Source of the DNA: Epiperipatus broadwayi
Taxonomy: Eukaryota > Onychophora > Udeonychophora > Euonychophora > Peripatidae
Direction: 5' to 3'
Assembly (NCBI GenBank): GCA_028023455.1
Contig: JAQFVV010006246.1
Location: 859,501 to 923,500, forward strand
Length of the DNA: 64,000 nucleotides
The notes under the pieces are model-generated. The model was not told the origin of the DNA and searched no databases. It saw only the letters and a list, made by a program, of their open reading frames with translations. The stretch's first letter is position 1. Each line of letters opens with the position of its first letter. Made by a program: the position numbers and the translations under genes. Of the stretch, positions 31,459-44,245 are shown in pieces.

Positions 31459-34224
31459 TTATATATATATATATATATATATAAGCACTTTAACATGATG
31501 GGTGAAGAAGCTGTTAATAGTAAGAAAACAATGAAAATAAATTAATGCATGCCTATTGCTTTTGAGGTTTTGTCCTCATATTCATGGCCAAAACAGATTT
31601 TAAATCATTGTTGTGATATTGATAAATGGTAATGTATGTAAACGCATATGTAAATTAACTTGTCAATGCATATTTATTATTCTTTAATGTCTCACTGTTT
31701 CACTTCATTGCTCATTGATAAACAATTTTAATGATATAATTAATATATGTCTCTCGCAAGGTAGCAGTACAATTTATATGCCAAATTAAAGCAGATAGTA
31801 TTTAAAGCCCTTTGGGTAGATGCCAATTCAAGTATGTGTGGAAAGAAAAACGAAAAAAAAAATTAGTTTTTGAAATCATTTTAACATGAATAAACTTTGC
31901 AAATAAACTCACAGTACAACCAATAAACCTGCTATGTCTTTTCCTCTGATCAACCCTAGAAATTGAAATCTAGCCTCCAGAAAATTACTTATAAGACTAC
32001 ATACAAAGCAACTGACTACCAGGTCAAATTGGTCTCTGACAACTGCTGGCAATTACTTAAACAAAATCAATCCCAAAACAAAATTTTAGTTGTAATTAAT
32101 TATAAGAGGGAATAACTTGATTATGTTTTTGAGAATTGGTCCCAAGGAGAGTGACTCCCTTGAATGCAAGCGGATTGTGATATTCCAAATAAACTATGTT
32201 AATGATAAAAAATCATCTCATTTGATCAAACCATAGTAAAATCACCATGATATGCTCAACAGAATAGCAGATAATCACATCCAGCATTTGATAACATAAC
32301 CATCACAAACTCAATTTTATTGTCTGGTTCCAGTGTTGCCAAGAAGAGAACTCACAGCCCTGAAATGAATGATTTGTGCAATCTGAAAAACTCTCAAAAT
32401 ATTTCAGGTGAAAGACCAAGAAACCCCAAGGCTTTCCAAGCTTAGCTTACTGCAAATCTTCCCATTTTGTCTTTCAATCCTGAGCTGTATTTTAGCCAGT
32501 GAATCTTTCACATGGTAATTATAAAACTAGAGATTAAAAAAAACAATCAATCAAGCTGAATGCTGGAGATGCAAAAACAAATATTGGAAAACATAATTTT
32601 TTAAAATTACTTTAATCAAATTTATACGGAGCCACATAAGGTTGCATTTATATAGTAGCAAATTATCAAAGATCAGATTACAACAAATAGACTTCAAATA
32701 TTACTCGAATATCATTCCTTCTTTATGACGCAATGTGTCTCTTCCCTCTAAATGAAATTCCACCAACATTTTAGATTTAATATTAATAAATTCTCAATTA
32801 TGATTTAGTGTGGAATAAACTCCGCCCCCCTTTTGTTCTTTTAAAATTTGAATATAATCTAGTCAAAAGTTACACACTTGATCTACCATCTCCAAAACCA
32901 AACCATTTGTATTGTTTTCCTTTCTTTCATTGGAGCTTATATAACAACTCTTTGCATGAATATGTCTTTAGAATAGTAATAATAATAAAATCATTTCATC
33001 TTGACACAAAGGATAAACTAATTAAATAATCAATAAAACAAATACTCATATATTTACTGACAGTCATTAGTTGGAAATTATGTTAAGTCATAATACAAAA
33101 AGAACCAGGCAGGTATGAATTTATCAAGATGGAACAAATTGGCACATAAATATAATTTTAAATCAAATCTTAATAGATCTAGACAATATATCTATAGGTA
33201 AGTGGTAAGATCACATATAGACTGCATTGTAAGAAAAGTTTTGATGTTAAAGAGTGACATATAAATATAGCAGAGACACTGAAATTAATTACCAGAAGTC
33301 AAATTTACAGAATTTATTTTAGCATTTTAAATATATTTAGATAGAATTACATTTAGAAGACATTTTCTTTATATAGCAATTAATTATAAAGTCAACTGGA
33401 AATGGAAAAATAAACTAGGAAGTTAGGAATGTAAAACAGTTTAAAGACATTACCTAATTTATTAACAGTCCAAACTTGAAATTTAGGTCCCATGACAGAG
33501 TGATAATTTGATGTTGGTTTTTATTATTTTGGCATAAAAATAGCTAGCTATTAAGTTTTACTTCAAGAGTTCCACAATTAGGCAGTCCAAAAAACATTTT
33601 TAATGAAAATTTTCCACTTCATTGTTATTCTATGATCACTAACTGGGACAACAGGACCAAGCAGGTTGGGTTCTGCTTATCCCACAATCATATTTTTGCA
33701 CTTATCATTAAAGAAAAACTGACATGGATTGACCACACTGCTTCTTTAGATAAAACAAAAATGCCCCCCCTCTCTATTGTTTTACTGGCCTATTTATATT
33801 TTTCCCAGTATACTTCTAAAAAATTCCTCTTTTACACTCACCCAAGGCAAAATGGATATATTTGACTCTGGTGATCATAATCAGTAATATAAATTATTTT
33901 AGTATTGTTTTCATAAGATCCACTCTCCAGATAAACCCAATGGTTTTATTGTTTCAAATCTATTTCAAGCTTAGCATAGGTTTAAAGAATTTTTTTAAAA
34001 AATATCTTTTCTATGATTTAACTTTGAATTTAATTAAAATTTCTATTTTGACTTTGCTAATGGATTTTTTTATATTTTATACTAAAGAATGTGACTAAGG
34101 TCCATCACAAAAGTGAATCTTCAGAATAAAATATCTGACATAAGTACAATGAAAGATAAAAAAATGTAAATTGAAAATTTCATTTCTTGATTCTTACAAA
34201 AGTTTCCATCTATAATTATATATA
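31007..34224 (+). repeat. 3.2 kb dispersed repeat, copy 1
   Basis: Collinear with 59863-63080 over the whole length. Start landmark TGTATCAGTCAAAATTGTAT versus TGTACTGGTCAAAATTGTAT; end landmark GTTTCCATCTATAATTATAT in both. Shared internal marks include GATCAAGAATATTTAT, TTTTTGAGAATTGGTCCCAA, CTATTAAGTTTTACT and ATGGTTTTATTGTTTCAAAT. No coding domain recognised. This copy has an extra block at 31404-31660 and only a few AAT units (about 32983-32996) where copy 2 has a huge expansion. Orientation is arbitrary; it could be an LTR-like or other noncoding element. Confidence 0.88.
31404..31660. repeat. (AT)n tract and about 170 bp insertion unique to copy 1
   Basis: Absent from the corresponding site in copy 2 (near 60215). 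It begins with some 50 bp of alternating AT, then a perfect 30-bp palindrome (GCTTATAT...ATATAAGC, 31457-31486), then about 170 bp of unique sequence ending near CTTGTCAATG. It may be a small insertion that entered at the AT tract; no terminal repeats were identified. Confidence 0.65.
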
Positions 34225-34232
34225 TATACACA

Positions 34233-35080
34233 CACCTGGGTCTCATTTTATGCGGTAGATAGATTCCTCAGAAAATGCACACAAAAGAAATCACACAAAA
34301 ATAAATGTAACTTACTTTGAAAAATGGGGAATAGGTTCCTGTAACTTTCAGAAATTGGCATAAAAACAAAGCAAGAAGGAAAAATTACTTTAAAATTCGC
34401 ATTAAAAAATAAGGAAATAAAATATGACTAATAAAAATTTTCAAATATATGAAAAAAATTAATATAAGACAAATTTTTTGTACTTTTTTTATTAACTACA
34501 ATATTTAATTTTACATTTTTTCATACATATTTTAATCATTTGCTTGTGAACTAGTAAGAAATCAGATTTGTGACATGTTGTACAACTAGCACCATGTCCA
34601 CTCTTGTGCTGTTTTTATATTTAAAAAATGAGATTGTAATCAAACAAAAAGATTAGACATTATCATTTGAAAGATTATTTTCAGTTTGCAAAATCAATAA
34701 AATCATCACTATTATTTATTTTAAAAATATAAAAAAATATTTATTTCTGTTAATATCTAACAGATTACATTTTAAAAGTTTAAAATTTTTGAATATTGTG
34801 ATATTTGTATATATATGTATAAATCTATTATTATTATTTACTGATTAGTATAAGTAGGTTATTTATATAGAAGCTAAGATTCTAAATACAGCTTATGGCC
34901 ATGTTAATGTAAGCTGCTAATATAACATTATATTTTTGAAAGAAAAAAGGTATTTCAAGTCAAAATAAGTTATTAATAATTTAAATTGCTTGATATCTAA
35001 TAAATATAGTGAAATATGAAGAATATTAAGAAGAAACATGTATTGCATTAAAATAATTCACATAAAATGAGACTGAGGTG
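34233..35080. mobile_element. Non-autonomous pogo/Tigger-like MITE (848 bp)
   Basis: Terminal inverted repeats: left CACCTGGGTCTCATTTTATG, right (reverse complement) CACCTCAGTCTCATTTTATG. It is flanked by TATA-rich sequence on both sides (TA target). The 'TCTCATTTTATG(C)GG' type of terminus resembles pogo/Tigger elements of the Tc1/mariner superfamily. No transposase is encoded. It sits immediately at the end of 3.2 kb repeat copy 1 and is absent from copy 2. Confidence 0.75.
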
Positions 35081-35589
35081 TATATATATTTGTACACCTA
35101 AAATTTATAATCAAAGTTTTAACTAGAAAATGTATGATTTTACTAACTTATTAATTCATCTGGAAATTCAATCTGTACAAGAGGGTAGATGGAAACTGTT
35201 ATTATAATCATTTAAAAGCATGGATAAGATTCAATCTCAGGTTAGAACATAGAAAGAATGTGAAGTGTGGATCTGATATACAGATTCATTGCTTCATTTC
35301 CCTCTAGTTAATGACACAAAAAATAGTAAAACAAAAAAATAAGAACTTGCTTCAGGTGAACAGAAATCATCTGGGTTTGAAGTATCTTGTTTTACCTCAC
35401 CTTGTTATTGGTCTTCCAATTCCACCTAAATTTCCTAGTTGCTACCTCCCTTTTTAGTATTTCTGTTCTATTTATCTGGTTTATTTCAGTCATTGTCCTG
35501 GTTCAATTCCTATTCTATTCCATAATTCCTGCCCTGTTTAATGTTGCTTTCTGTGTTTTCCAGAATCAGTAGGTATGTACGGCTTTAAA
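35081..35589. other. No gene seen
   Basis: AT-rich sequence between the MITE and the gag remnant. The open frame at 35387-35572 (+) is antisense to likely decayed gag-adjacent sequence and shows no motif. Confidence 0.4.
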
Positions 35590-36850
35590 TTTCCCTTATG
35601 TTATTTGTCTCTTTGTCTCCCATATCAGTCATTAGATTTCCATAATCTATTGACATAAGAAGCCATATCATCTCCTTAACAGTCATGATCTGACTTGCCA
35701 ACATTATCTTTTGAATCCATGAAGGCATATTATGGTGTATGACCCTGATATATTGAGCCTCTGAATATGTAAATGCCGAGAAAGATCCTAAATTTTGTTA
35801 CTTGGTGCAAAAAAATTGTGTATGAATTTTCTGATGACTATGTTGATATTTTTCATTGGTTAATGTGTGAACAATGTTCTCCTGGCACTCCTTCTTCCAT
35901 TTTTTCTGCATCAAGGCCCTTTTATATTCCTCAAATGTTGTAAGCAGTTGACTCAATGACTTATCCTAATTGTTGGCAGTCACTTGTGATGATGACTAGA
36001 GATTGCCACCTTTTGTTCTTCACTCACATGGTAGAAATAAAACATTTCCTTAAGACTGTCAAGATGCTCCATTGGATTTTCACCTGGTTTATCTCTGAAA
36101 TATTGGATCTGTATGAATTTCAGCATCAGTGACACTCCTTGGGTGAATACCATCAGGGTGGATTGTTGGTTTTCTTCATGGATTTGCTGCCTACCTCCTG
36201 TTGGTTTATTTACAGTTATCACATTTTGATAATTTCTTTTCCCAGTTAATTGGTGATTGCAGCCCATACTAACTCTTGATTCCCTACTCTCTTCTCCATT
36301 TCTCAACTTTCGAGATTTGTTCTACCTTGAGTTTTCTTCATCTTGATTTCTGCTCTGCTGGAGGCAGTCTCTCTCTCTCTTGGCTGTACATCTATTATTT
36401 CTTTTCTTGTATCATGGCTTTCCTGTATATCCAACATTCTTTTTAAGCCAACCATATTCTATGAAGCCTTGCCATATTTTCACCATCATCTGCCTCTCTT
36501 CCATTATCTCTTTTATCAAGCTATACAACAGGCTATTCTGCTCACAGTGATCTTGACTTCTGTGTGTCACTTGTTTACACCCTTAACTTCTTTCTCTAGG
36601 TTTCTTGAAGATTATCTTGTTGATCCCTTTTTCTGAGCATTCATATTTTCTTTCACATTTATCTTCTTGTTAGTCTACCACTATATTTGATTGCTCATCA
36701 TGCATGTTCTCTTCCATTTTGTTTCTTTTGAATTTTTCTATTTATATAACCTGCCCAACCCCTGAAGTCCCACATCTGAATCTAGCTTAGCCATATATGC
36801 CCTGTTTTACTCTGCTTTCTCATTTTATCCCTATGCCTAAATTTCCAGTT
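35590..36850 (-). pseudogene. Gag remnant of a second Gypsy element
   Basis: On the - strand, FIQIQYFRDKPGENPMEHLD and SLKEMFYFYHVSEEQKVAIS align with the gag capsid of the complete element (KLKNFKGLVNEAPMEHLRSL, NLYFSVNHNLSEAEKLIIAY). Further downstream FEEYKRALMQKKWKKECQEN and a region matching the helix before the nucleocapsid (KIMLASQIMTVKEMIWLLMS) follow in shifting frames. Upstream, to about 36850, the sequence is Glu/Lys/Arg-rich like the gag coiled-coil. No PBS, LTR or pol is joined to it directly. Block E (an LTR-like unit) lies 430 bp upstream in its own orientation, but no PBS lies between them. Confidence 0.65.
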
Positions 36851-37281
36851 GCCCTGTTTGCTTGAAGAAAAAGGAGAAAAAATTTTTTTCACCCCGCTGT
36901 CCTCTGATACTGAAACAAAACATTTTATATTAGCTATGTATATACATTTTTCACACATAAAAATTACTTCACTTATTTCCCCTATATCATTCCAAGACTC
37001 CCTATAATGTAATACCTGGGTTCAAGGATATTGCTTCTGCTATTGATGATTACTCTTGTTTGATTTAGTTTTTTAAACAGGTGCCAGCCAACAAGGTGAT
37101 ATTCCATAAATCATGAGGGATCATCCAAGTCCACACATCAAAAAATGTTATTTTTTTATATCTTGACTTATTTCTTTTTTTTTCATCCATAATTTCATTT
37201 TGTGGGATTGGGACTGGTTTAAGATAGACATATCTGCCTTCATTATTTATTGAAAATCTGGATGTATATATATATATATAT
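36851..37281. other. Spacer with (AT)n target tract
   Basis: No gene recognised. Ends in a 17-base alternating AT run (37265-37281) directly before the TG of block E. Confidence 0.5.
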
Positions 37282-39022
37282 TGTACCGGTTTCGCTCCAC
37301 AGAAGTTCTTACTTACACTGCAAATGTTTTGATTGGTTACAAACTTCTTTATAATACATCTATAATCTTATTTGATTAGAAATGTTACATGAATGAACCG
37401 GCACATTCGTACAATATTATTAATAGCTTTATCTATCAAAAATACCCATGATCAGATTGTGGCCCACCTTGGCTGCTAGATTCAAACCCCTACTATCCAA
37501 ACACTTTATTTGTTTCGGAGTAAACCCTGGGCACCAGCTAGTCTAAGACTAATGTATTCAGACAGTAGGCTCATAATCCAGCACTCGAAACATTCCCTAA
37601 AACTAGCTCAGTCTAAATTTAATTCAATAACAAAACATTATTAAATTAGCGGTGAAAGAATTGATAAAAGATTCGTAAAAGAATTGGTAAAAAGAATTGA
37701 CCAACAAAATAAGGCTTAAATTTAAAGACAATTTATTAACTAACATTAATTATACTAAATTTAAACATCTTTATAATTTTTTAACCCACATAATATTGAT
37801 ATTTTTATCATGCACATATTTAACTCATACACTCACATATATAATAATAAATCATTAAATAGTATTTGACACTTAAAAACATATATTCAAAACACACAAA
37901 TTAATAGTTCATGTTTATGTGCTATAGAGTTCATATAATTTGGCTCTTGGAGGATTCACACGAATGTGATGGCTACTGTATAAATGAAAATAAGAAAATG
38001 TTTTACCTAGGATTTGAATGTAGATTTAGAACTTTGTTTTCTTCTTGGTTGCTGCTTCCATTACGAATATTTCCAGAAGTGCTGGGATGTTTCCATGAGG
38101 AATTACATTATTATTCATTTTTATTATTATTGGAGACAATTAAACATTGATGGAGGAATTCTAAGCTGTTATGTAGACATTATTTCATGGGCAGATTTTA
38201 CTGTTTTACCAGACTAAGGGCTGAAGCAAGATCATATGTTCCCAAAAGCTTCTCAGCACTGCATTTTTGTTTCTAGATACATAACAAACTGAACTGTTAA
38301 TCTGAACTGAAACAATTAACTTGACTGTTATCTCTGATGTAATTAACTAGACTGAAATGTTCGATAAAACTTGGTTATTTATACCCATGATGTGTTGTCC
38401 TTTTAATATCCTCCGGCAATATCTGCTGTCAAAATTCCTTTGATATAAGCTTATAATTCTGTTGTCGAAATTCCTTAAGTAGCTAATCCTTTTTAATTTT
38501 GTTGTTGGGTATTTTAATTAGCAGCCATCACAAACGTGTTGTTTGTATATCTTTAATGAATAGCCACCACTGTGTTTTTAAATATATTTTTTAACTCTCA
38601 TTTTAACATTTATTTTCATGTGTTTTTCTCAATATGATTTTAACACGCACATATACACACATTTATTATATATTTTATTAACAAGCTTACATTTACGCAC
38701 ATATATAATTTATTCTAATAAACGTGAATGAAAAGATTTATATTTTAACTTTTAATTTATAATAGAAACTCTTTAACTTCCTTTATGAACTCTTAGTTTT
38801 TTTATAGGATAACTCCCCCTCCCCTCTTTTAATTAATTAATTGTAACTTTTATTTCAAAAACTACTTAGACTTTTAATTTTACGTTTACGAAAACAAACT
38901 ACATTATGTTTAATAAAGAAACTTGAGATTTTTATAACTTATTTATTGATTTGTTGATTTCTTATTTTAATAATTTTTTAGATAAAATTATTTTATATAT
39001 GTGCCAATATGGTCTTGGCACA
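37282..39022 (-). repeat. LTR-like block E (1741 bp), probable solo LTR
   Basis: Begins TGTACCGGTTTCGCTCC straight after (AT)n and ends GGTCTTGGCACA straight before (AT)n, giving TG...CA termini. The last 23 bases form a hairpin (TGTGCCAA...TTGGCACA). It contains an AATAAATTG on the - strand (about 37726-37740) comparable in place to the poly(A) signal of the Gypsy LTR. A GGCACCA motif followed by a hairpin (TAGTCT-A-AGACTA) is at 37530-37551, as in blocks A and B. No coding domain. Best read as an LTR on the - strand; an unrelated noncoding element is the alternative. Confidence 0.65.
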
Positions 39023-39040
39023 TTATATATATATATATAT

Positions 39041-40336
39041 TGTAATGGGGGATGGGGGTATAGGAAATAAAAGAAAATGGAATGAATCTGGGGTGATAAA
39101 AAATCATCATCACTCACAATCAATTTAATGAAATACAAATATCAATAACTTTAATTTACAAAAGTATATATAAGTATTAAATATTTAAGGGGAGCATGGC
39201 ATCAAAATATCTGTGAGATTATTGAGAGATCAGCCAGCAACTAAAAACATAATTATTTATCAACTAGCATTATAAAGTAAATATCAATATAAGTAAAATA
39301 ACATTCATCATCATTAATGGGAATAAACAAATTAGTACAATAAATCAACAGTCAACTTTGTGACTGGATTGGAAATGGGAAATTGTAGACCAGGCTACCT
39401 ATTGAGCCTTTGCCACCTTGGGCAATTATTTAAACATAACTTGGATATGCCAGCTTAGTGCCCATCCATTAAAATACACAATAATCAGAAATCAAAACAA
39501 TAATGCTGGGATACAAAAATATGCTGATCATCATCAATGCTCAGGCCACTTGTACTGGTCAACTATAAACTTAACTTTTAAATAAGACAAATAAAATATA
39601 GTGCATGGGCTTTAAAGCGTATTCTCTTTTGCACCAACCAGGATGATGATTGATCATCACTGGATGCCTCAAAAGCACTAAATACACATCCCCATTTATC
39701 CATGCACAAATCTAGCTCAGAGAACATAAGCTCTATTACTGTATGTGACCAAGAGGTGATAGAAACAATTTTAACAATTAAATTTAAGTTTATTAATAAC
39801 AAAAAAATAAATTGAAATTAAGGTCTACATGGCTATACAACAAAATTACATCTTGTACAATAAAAAAATATTACATTTGTGATTTACATGATCATCTTAC
39901 AATATTCAAATTATTACATCAATTTACATGTGTGCATAGACACACGATTTCTAATATACAATTATATATACAACTAAAGTTATTACATTGATTTACAATA
40001 TTACTACATAATTCAAGTTATTACATCAATTGAATTATTTCTTAATGCATATCTATAAATGCATACATATATCTGTACACAGATGTGCATGTAATAATAT
40101 ACAATAAAACATTTCAGTTAACATAAAATAATTATAAAAAAATGATAAAATTTTACATAATGTTATACTTCACAAGCATTTGGTATTTGCAATATAATTG
40201 ACAGATATATGCTGAATTTTCTAAACGTATTTGACTTGTTACAAAATAATTATTAAAATTTTAAATTATATAATAAATGATTAACATTTCAGTTAAATGA
40301 AATACATTTAACATACTAGGTTTACTGAAACACACA
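39041..40336 (-). repeat. LTR-like block C (about 1.3 kb), probable solo LTR
   Basis: Starts TGTAATGGGGGATGGGGG immediately after the 18-bp (AT)n that also bounds block E. A plausible end is CTGAAACACACA at 40336, followed by (AT)n. It carries the TTTATTAATAACAAAAAAAT motif (about 39788-39807), whose - strand includes AATAAA. It has TGATCATCA motifs also found in block D (TGATGATTGATCATCAC at about 39643-39659; TGATGACTGATCATCAC at about 56166-56182). No coding domain. The right boundary is inferred from the CA/(AT)n pattern only. Confidence 0.5.
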
Positions 40337-41463
40337 TATATATATATATATAATTTGCACAGACATGCGAAACATTAATTATCTACAATAAAATTATGAA
40401 AGATTATTTTTGCAATTTAATTATTTTGCTGAATATAGTGTTGACAGGTAATTGATTTAAAATGTCTTCCTTTTCCTAGTCAAAAAGATTTTTGAAAATC
40501 CTTTTCTTGACTATTAATTATAATGTTGCTTGTACCTTTTTTTTCTAAATTATAAATATAACTTTAAATGGTTATTTTTATTAATAAACAATTTTAAACT
40601 AATATCATTTTATATATTCCTATCAGTTCTAAAAATGTCATTTTACTAAGGAAATTATTTAAAATTTTGTTATCATATATAACACTGCTAGATCTCAACT
40701 CAAGCAAATGTTACTTGCTTGTTTTAACTTTTACATTATTTAATTTCCAATTTTAAAAGTTGTTTTAAGAAATATAAAAATAAAATTACTGACTTTATAT
40801 ACACACGATGTGTTTATTTGTTTGTATCCTGTGTTTATAGATAAACAGCAGCATACGTACACCAATTTCTTCAAGTTTTTCTTGGTAAGCTTGGTTTTTG
40901 CTACATCAAAAAAATATAATTTTGGGCTTGTTGTCATCATCAGGGAAAAGTATTCAAGTAATTTGTTGGCATAACATGAGCTTGGCTGCAGAAATGAGTT
41001 TTTTATTAACTGAAAAGAGAGCCTTTGATTTCTCTTGGAGGCCTTAAAGGAACCGAGCAGGGCAAATTCCTAATGTCCTCTCCATATGTTCTTGTCATTG
41101 CAGCTGTTATTACTATGTGATTATTCATATAGTATATGAACATGGATGGGCTGCTCACCAACATGCATTAGCCAGCATGGTGAGTTTATTGGCTTTTTAC
41201 TTCTGAGTTTACAATCAAGAAACACCATTGTTTTTCTTCTCAGTGCCTGATAAGGCAGAATGAATGTTTGTGTAAATGATAAATATTTTTCCAATACATA
41301 TATACAATTATGACAGACAAAAATAAAGCATGGACCTTATTTCCAGGAGGCTGTAAAGTCACCAACCAAGGCAGCAGTTGGTGGCTGAAGGTGGAGGATG
41401 CTAAGAATCCTCTGATTGTGGACCCAGGTTGCTATTTGATGATGACTTTTTTATTTATGTATT
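40337..41463. other. No gene assigned; AT-rich then a GC-richer patch
   Basis: 40337-40980 is AT-rich without signals. 41000-41440 is noticeably GC-richer (for example GGAGGCCTTAAAGGAACCGA at 41039) and may be the 5' untranslated part of the following RTE element or a separate decayed repeat; no motif decides this. Confidence 0.4.
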
Positions 41464-44245
41464 TACAACTGCAGATCACTTTCAAGTGAAGGAATATTGC
41501 AAGAACTAGAAGAAGAACTGTCTTATATTAAATGGGACATTATTGGACTTTGTGAAGTTTGAAGAAAAAGTGAAGAGACAATTGATTTATATTAAATGGG
41601 ACATTTATTCTATTATAAAAACACAAATATTGGAAATACAAGTGGAGTAGGATTCATTATAAATAAAAAGTGGAAGAACAATATTATGGAGATTAATGGT
41701 GTATCGGACAGAGTGGGAAGTTTAGTTATCAACTAATAGCAGATACCAAATGCAGATAATTTAGTTTTATGCCCCAACAAGTTTTCATTGTGATGAAGTA
41801 GTAGAAGATTTTTATATGGATGTACAAAAGGCTTTTGATCAGAGTAAACAACATTTTAAAACTGTTATGGGAGACTTTAATGCTAGAATTGGTAAACAAA
41901 TGAAAGATGAAAGTGCTGTAGGTAATTTTGGTTATGGCAATAGAAATGAGAGAGGATATAGACTTGTGGAATAAAACTTTCTTTATGAATTCTTTTTTTT
42001 TGAGAAAAATGTTAAAAGGAAATGGACATGGAAGCATCCAAATGAAGGTACAACAGAATTGGATTTAATTTTGACTAACAGGAAATACATATTTCAAGAT
42101 AGTAATGTTCCTAATAAATTTAACACAGGAAGTGATCATTGATTAGTCAGGTGTAAGATACATGTTAATGTAAAACTACAGAGACAAAAATTATTAAGAA
42201 AAACAATATTTACAGTTGATATTCCTAATCTTCAGAAACATTCTAATGAATTTAAATTAGAACTTCCAAATCGGTTTCAAGTATTAGTAGATTTTGAACA
42301 TGATTCAGATTTGAATGAAATTAATATGAAAAAAACTGATACACTTTTAAAAACTGCAACAAAGATAGCTGGTAGGAAAAAGCAAAAATTGACCAATAAA
42401 ATTTTACTGAGACTAGAGAATTTATGAAGAAAAGAACGAATATGAAGATATACAAAAATGATGCATTAAAAAGAATTGAATATCTCAAATTTTGTAAAAT
42501 GGTGCAGAAAAGAGTTGAAAATGATATAAGAAAGTATAACTGTGAACTAGCAAAGAAAGCTGTAGAAGAAAATAAAAGTCTCAAGAATGTAAAACAACAT
42601 TTTGGTATTGATATGAAATTTATATCTGCAATACGAAAAAAAGATGGAATTATTACTAAAAAGAGAGATGACATCATGAAATTGGTAGAAGATTTTTATC
42701 AAGAATTATATAGTAATAAAGAACAAGTACCTCCTACATCTAATACATCTTCTGAATTGCCCAGAATTTTAAATGAATAAGTGAGACATGCAATTAAATG
42801 TATGAAGAAAGGAAAGGCTCCAGATAATGATGGAATTATAATTGATACATTAAAAGAAGTAGGCAAAGAAATAGAATTTTTTTTAGCAAAGTTATATACC
42901 AAATGTCTAAATGATGAAGATGTACTGGATGATTGGAAGAATGCAGTAATAATATTAATATTTAAAAAAGGTGATAAAGAAGATATTAGAAATTACACAC
43001 CTATCAGCCTTTTATCAGTTTTACATAAAAATTTTACCAAGATAATTACAACTCATCTATAGAGAACATTGGATTTCCACCAACCAAGAGAACAAGCTGT
43101 ATTTAAAAGTGGTTTTAGTACAGTAGATCATATCCAGGTATTGAGAGAAGTTATAGAAAGGACAAATGAATATGAGTTGTCATTATGTTTTGAATTTATA
43201 GATTATGAAAAGGCATTTGATTCTATAAACATTTCTTCAGTGATTAAAGCATTGGAGCATCAAAGTATAGATCCAGGATATTGTCATATTTTAAAAGAAT
43301 ATTTATAAAAATGCAACAGTAACAATTAGATTACATAATGATACTGGGAAAGTCAACATTGAAAAAGGTGTAAGACAAGGTGATTCCATATCTCCAAAAC
43401 TTTTTACAGCAGTGCTGCAAGAAGTATTTTGTGGATTAAAATGGGAAACTAAAGGAGTGAAAGTAAATGGAGATTATTTAAGTCATTTAGATTTCACAGA
43501 TGATGTAGTTGTTTTTGCAAATAATGCTTCAGAGTTGCAGGAAATGTTGCAGGAGTTATCAGATAAAAGTAGGAAAGTAGGACTAAAGATAAATGTTAAA
43601 AAGACTAAAGTAATGTTTAATCGATTTGCTCAAAATATGAAAATAAAGATTGATTATGATGAATTAGAGGAAGTTAACAGTTAGAAATACCTTGGTCAGA
43701 TTATTAATATAGATGTAAACATAATGGAGGAAATTAATCATAGAATTAAACTTGGTTGGAGTACTTTTGGTATAAATAACTTGATACTAAAAGGAAATAT
43801 GCTTATGTGTTTGAAAAGGAAGGTTTTTATAAAATTGTGCTTTACCAATTCTTACTTATGGATATGAGACTTGGACACTTAATAGAAGAGCAATACAGAG
43901 ACTTCAGAGAGATGTATGTTGGAAGTAACAAGAAGAGATCAAAAATGCAATGTATGGGTAAGAGAACAAACAGGTGTTAATGACCTCACTGAAAAAATTA
44001 AAGGATTGAAGTGAAATTTGGCTGGACATATTGCTAGAAGAGATGATGATGGATGGACAATTGAAATTTTAAACTGGATTCCAAGAGATTGTAAAAGACT
44101 GAGAAAGAGACCACATGTGAGGTGGATGGACGAAATAAGAAAGTGTGTAGGGATGAAGTGAAGAAGAGAAGCTAAAGATCAGAGAAGATGGATTAAACTT
44201 GGAGAGACCTTCCTGCAGTGGATTGATAATGGTTGATGATGATAA
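41464..44245 (+). pseudogene. RTE-type LINE, near full coding length, decayed
   Basis: + strand, endonuclease then RT. Endonuclease (EEP fold): YNCRSLSSEGILQELEEELS, YIKWDIIGLCEV, NTSGVGFIINKKWK, FKTVMGDFNARIGKQ (catalytic G-D-F-N), YGNRNERGYRL, WKHPNEGTTELDLILTNRK and TGSDH. RT: MKKGKAPDNDGIIIDTLKE, FKKGDKEDIRNYTPISLL, LCFEFIDYEKAFDSINIS, GVRQGDSISPKLF and the catalytic YLSHLDFTDDVVVFAN (F-T-D-D where the - strand copy has F-A-D-D). The C-terminal R-P-H-V-R-W motif follows. Ends at GATTGATAATGGTTGATGATGA. A dozen or more stops and frameshifts break it, including a stop replacing codon 94 of the palm at about 43060. Confidence 0.92.

Noticed and set aside
42321-42677. - strand frame of 118 codons opposite the + strand RTE
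   Set aside because: Antisense to the endonuclease-RT linker of the RTE element; no motif of its own.
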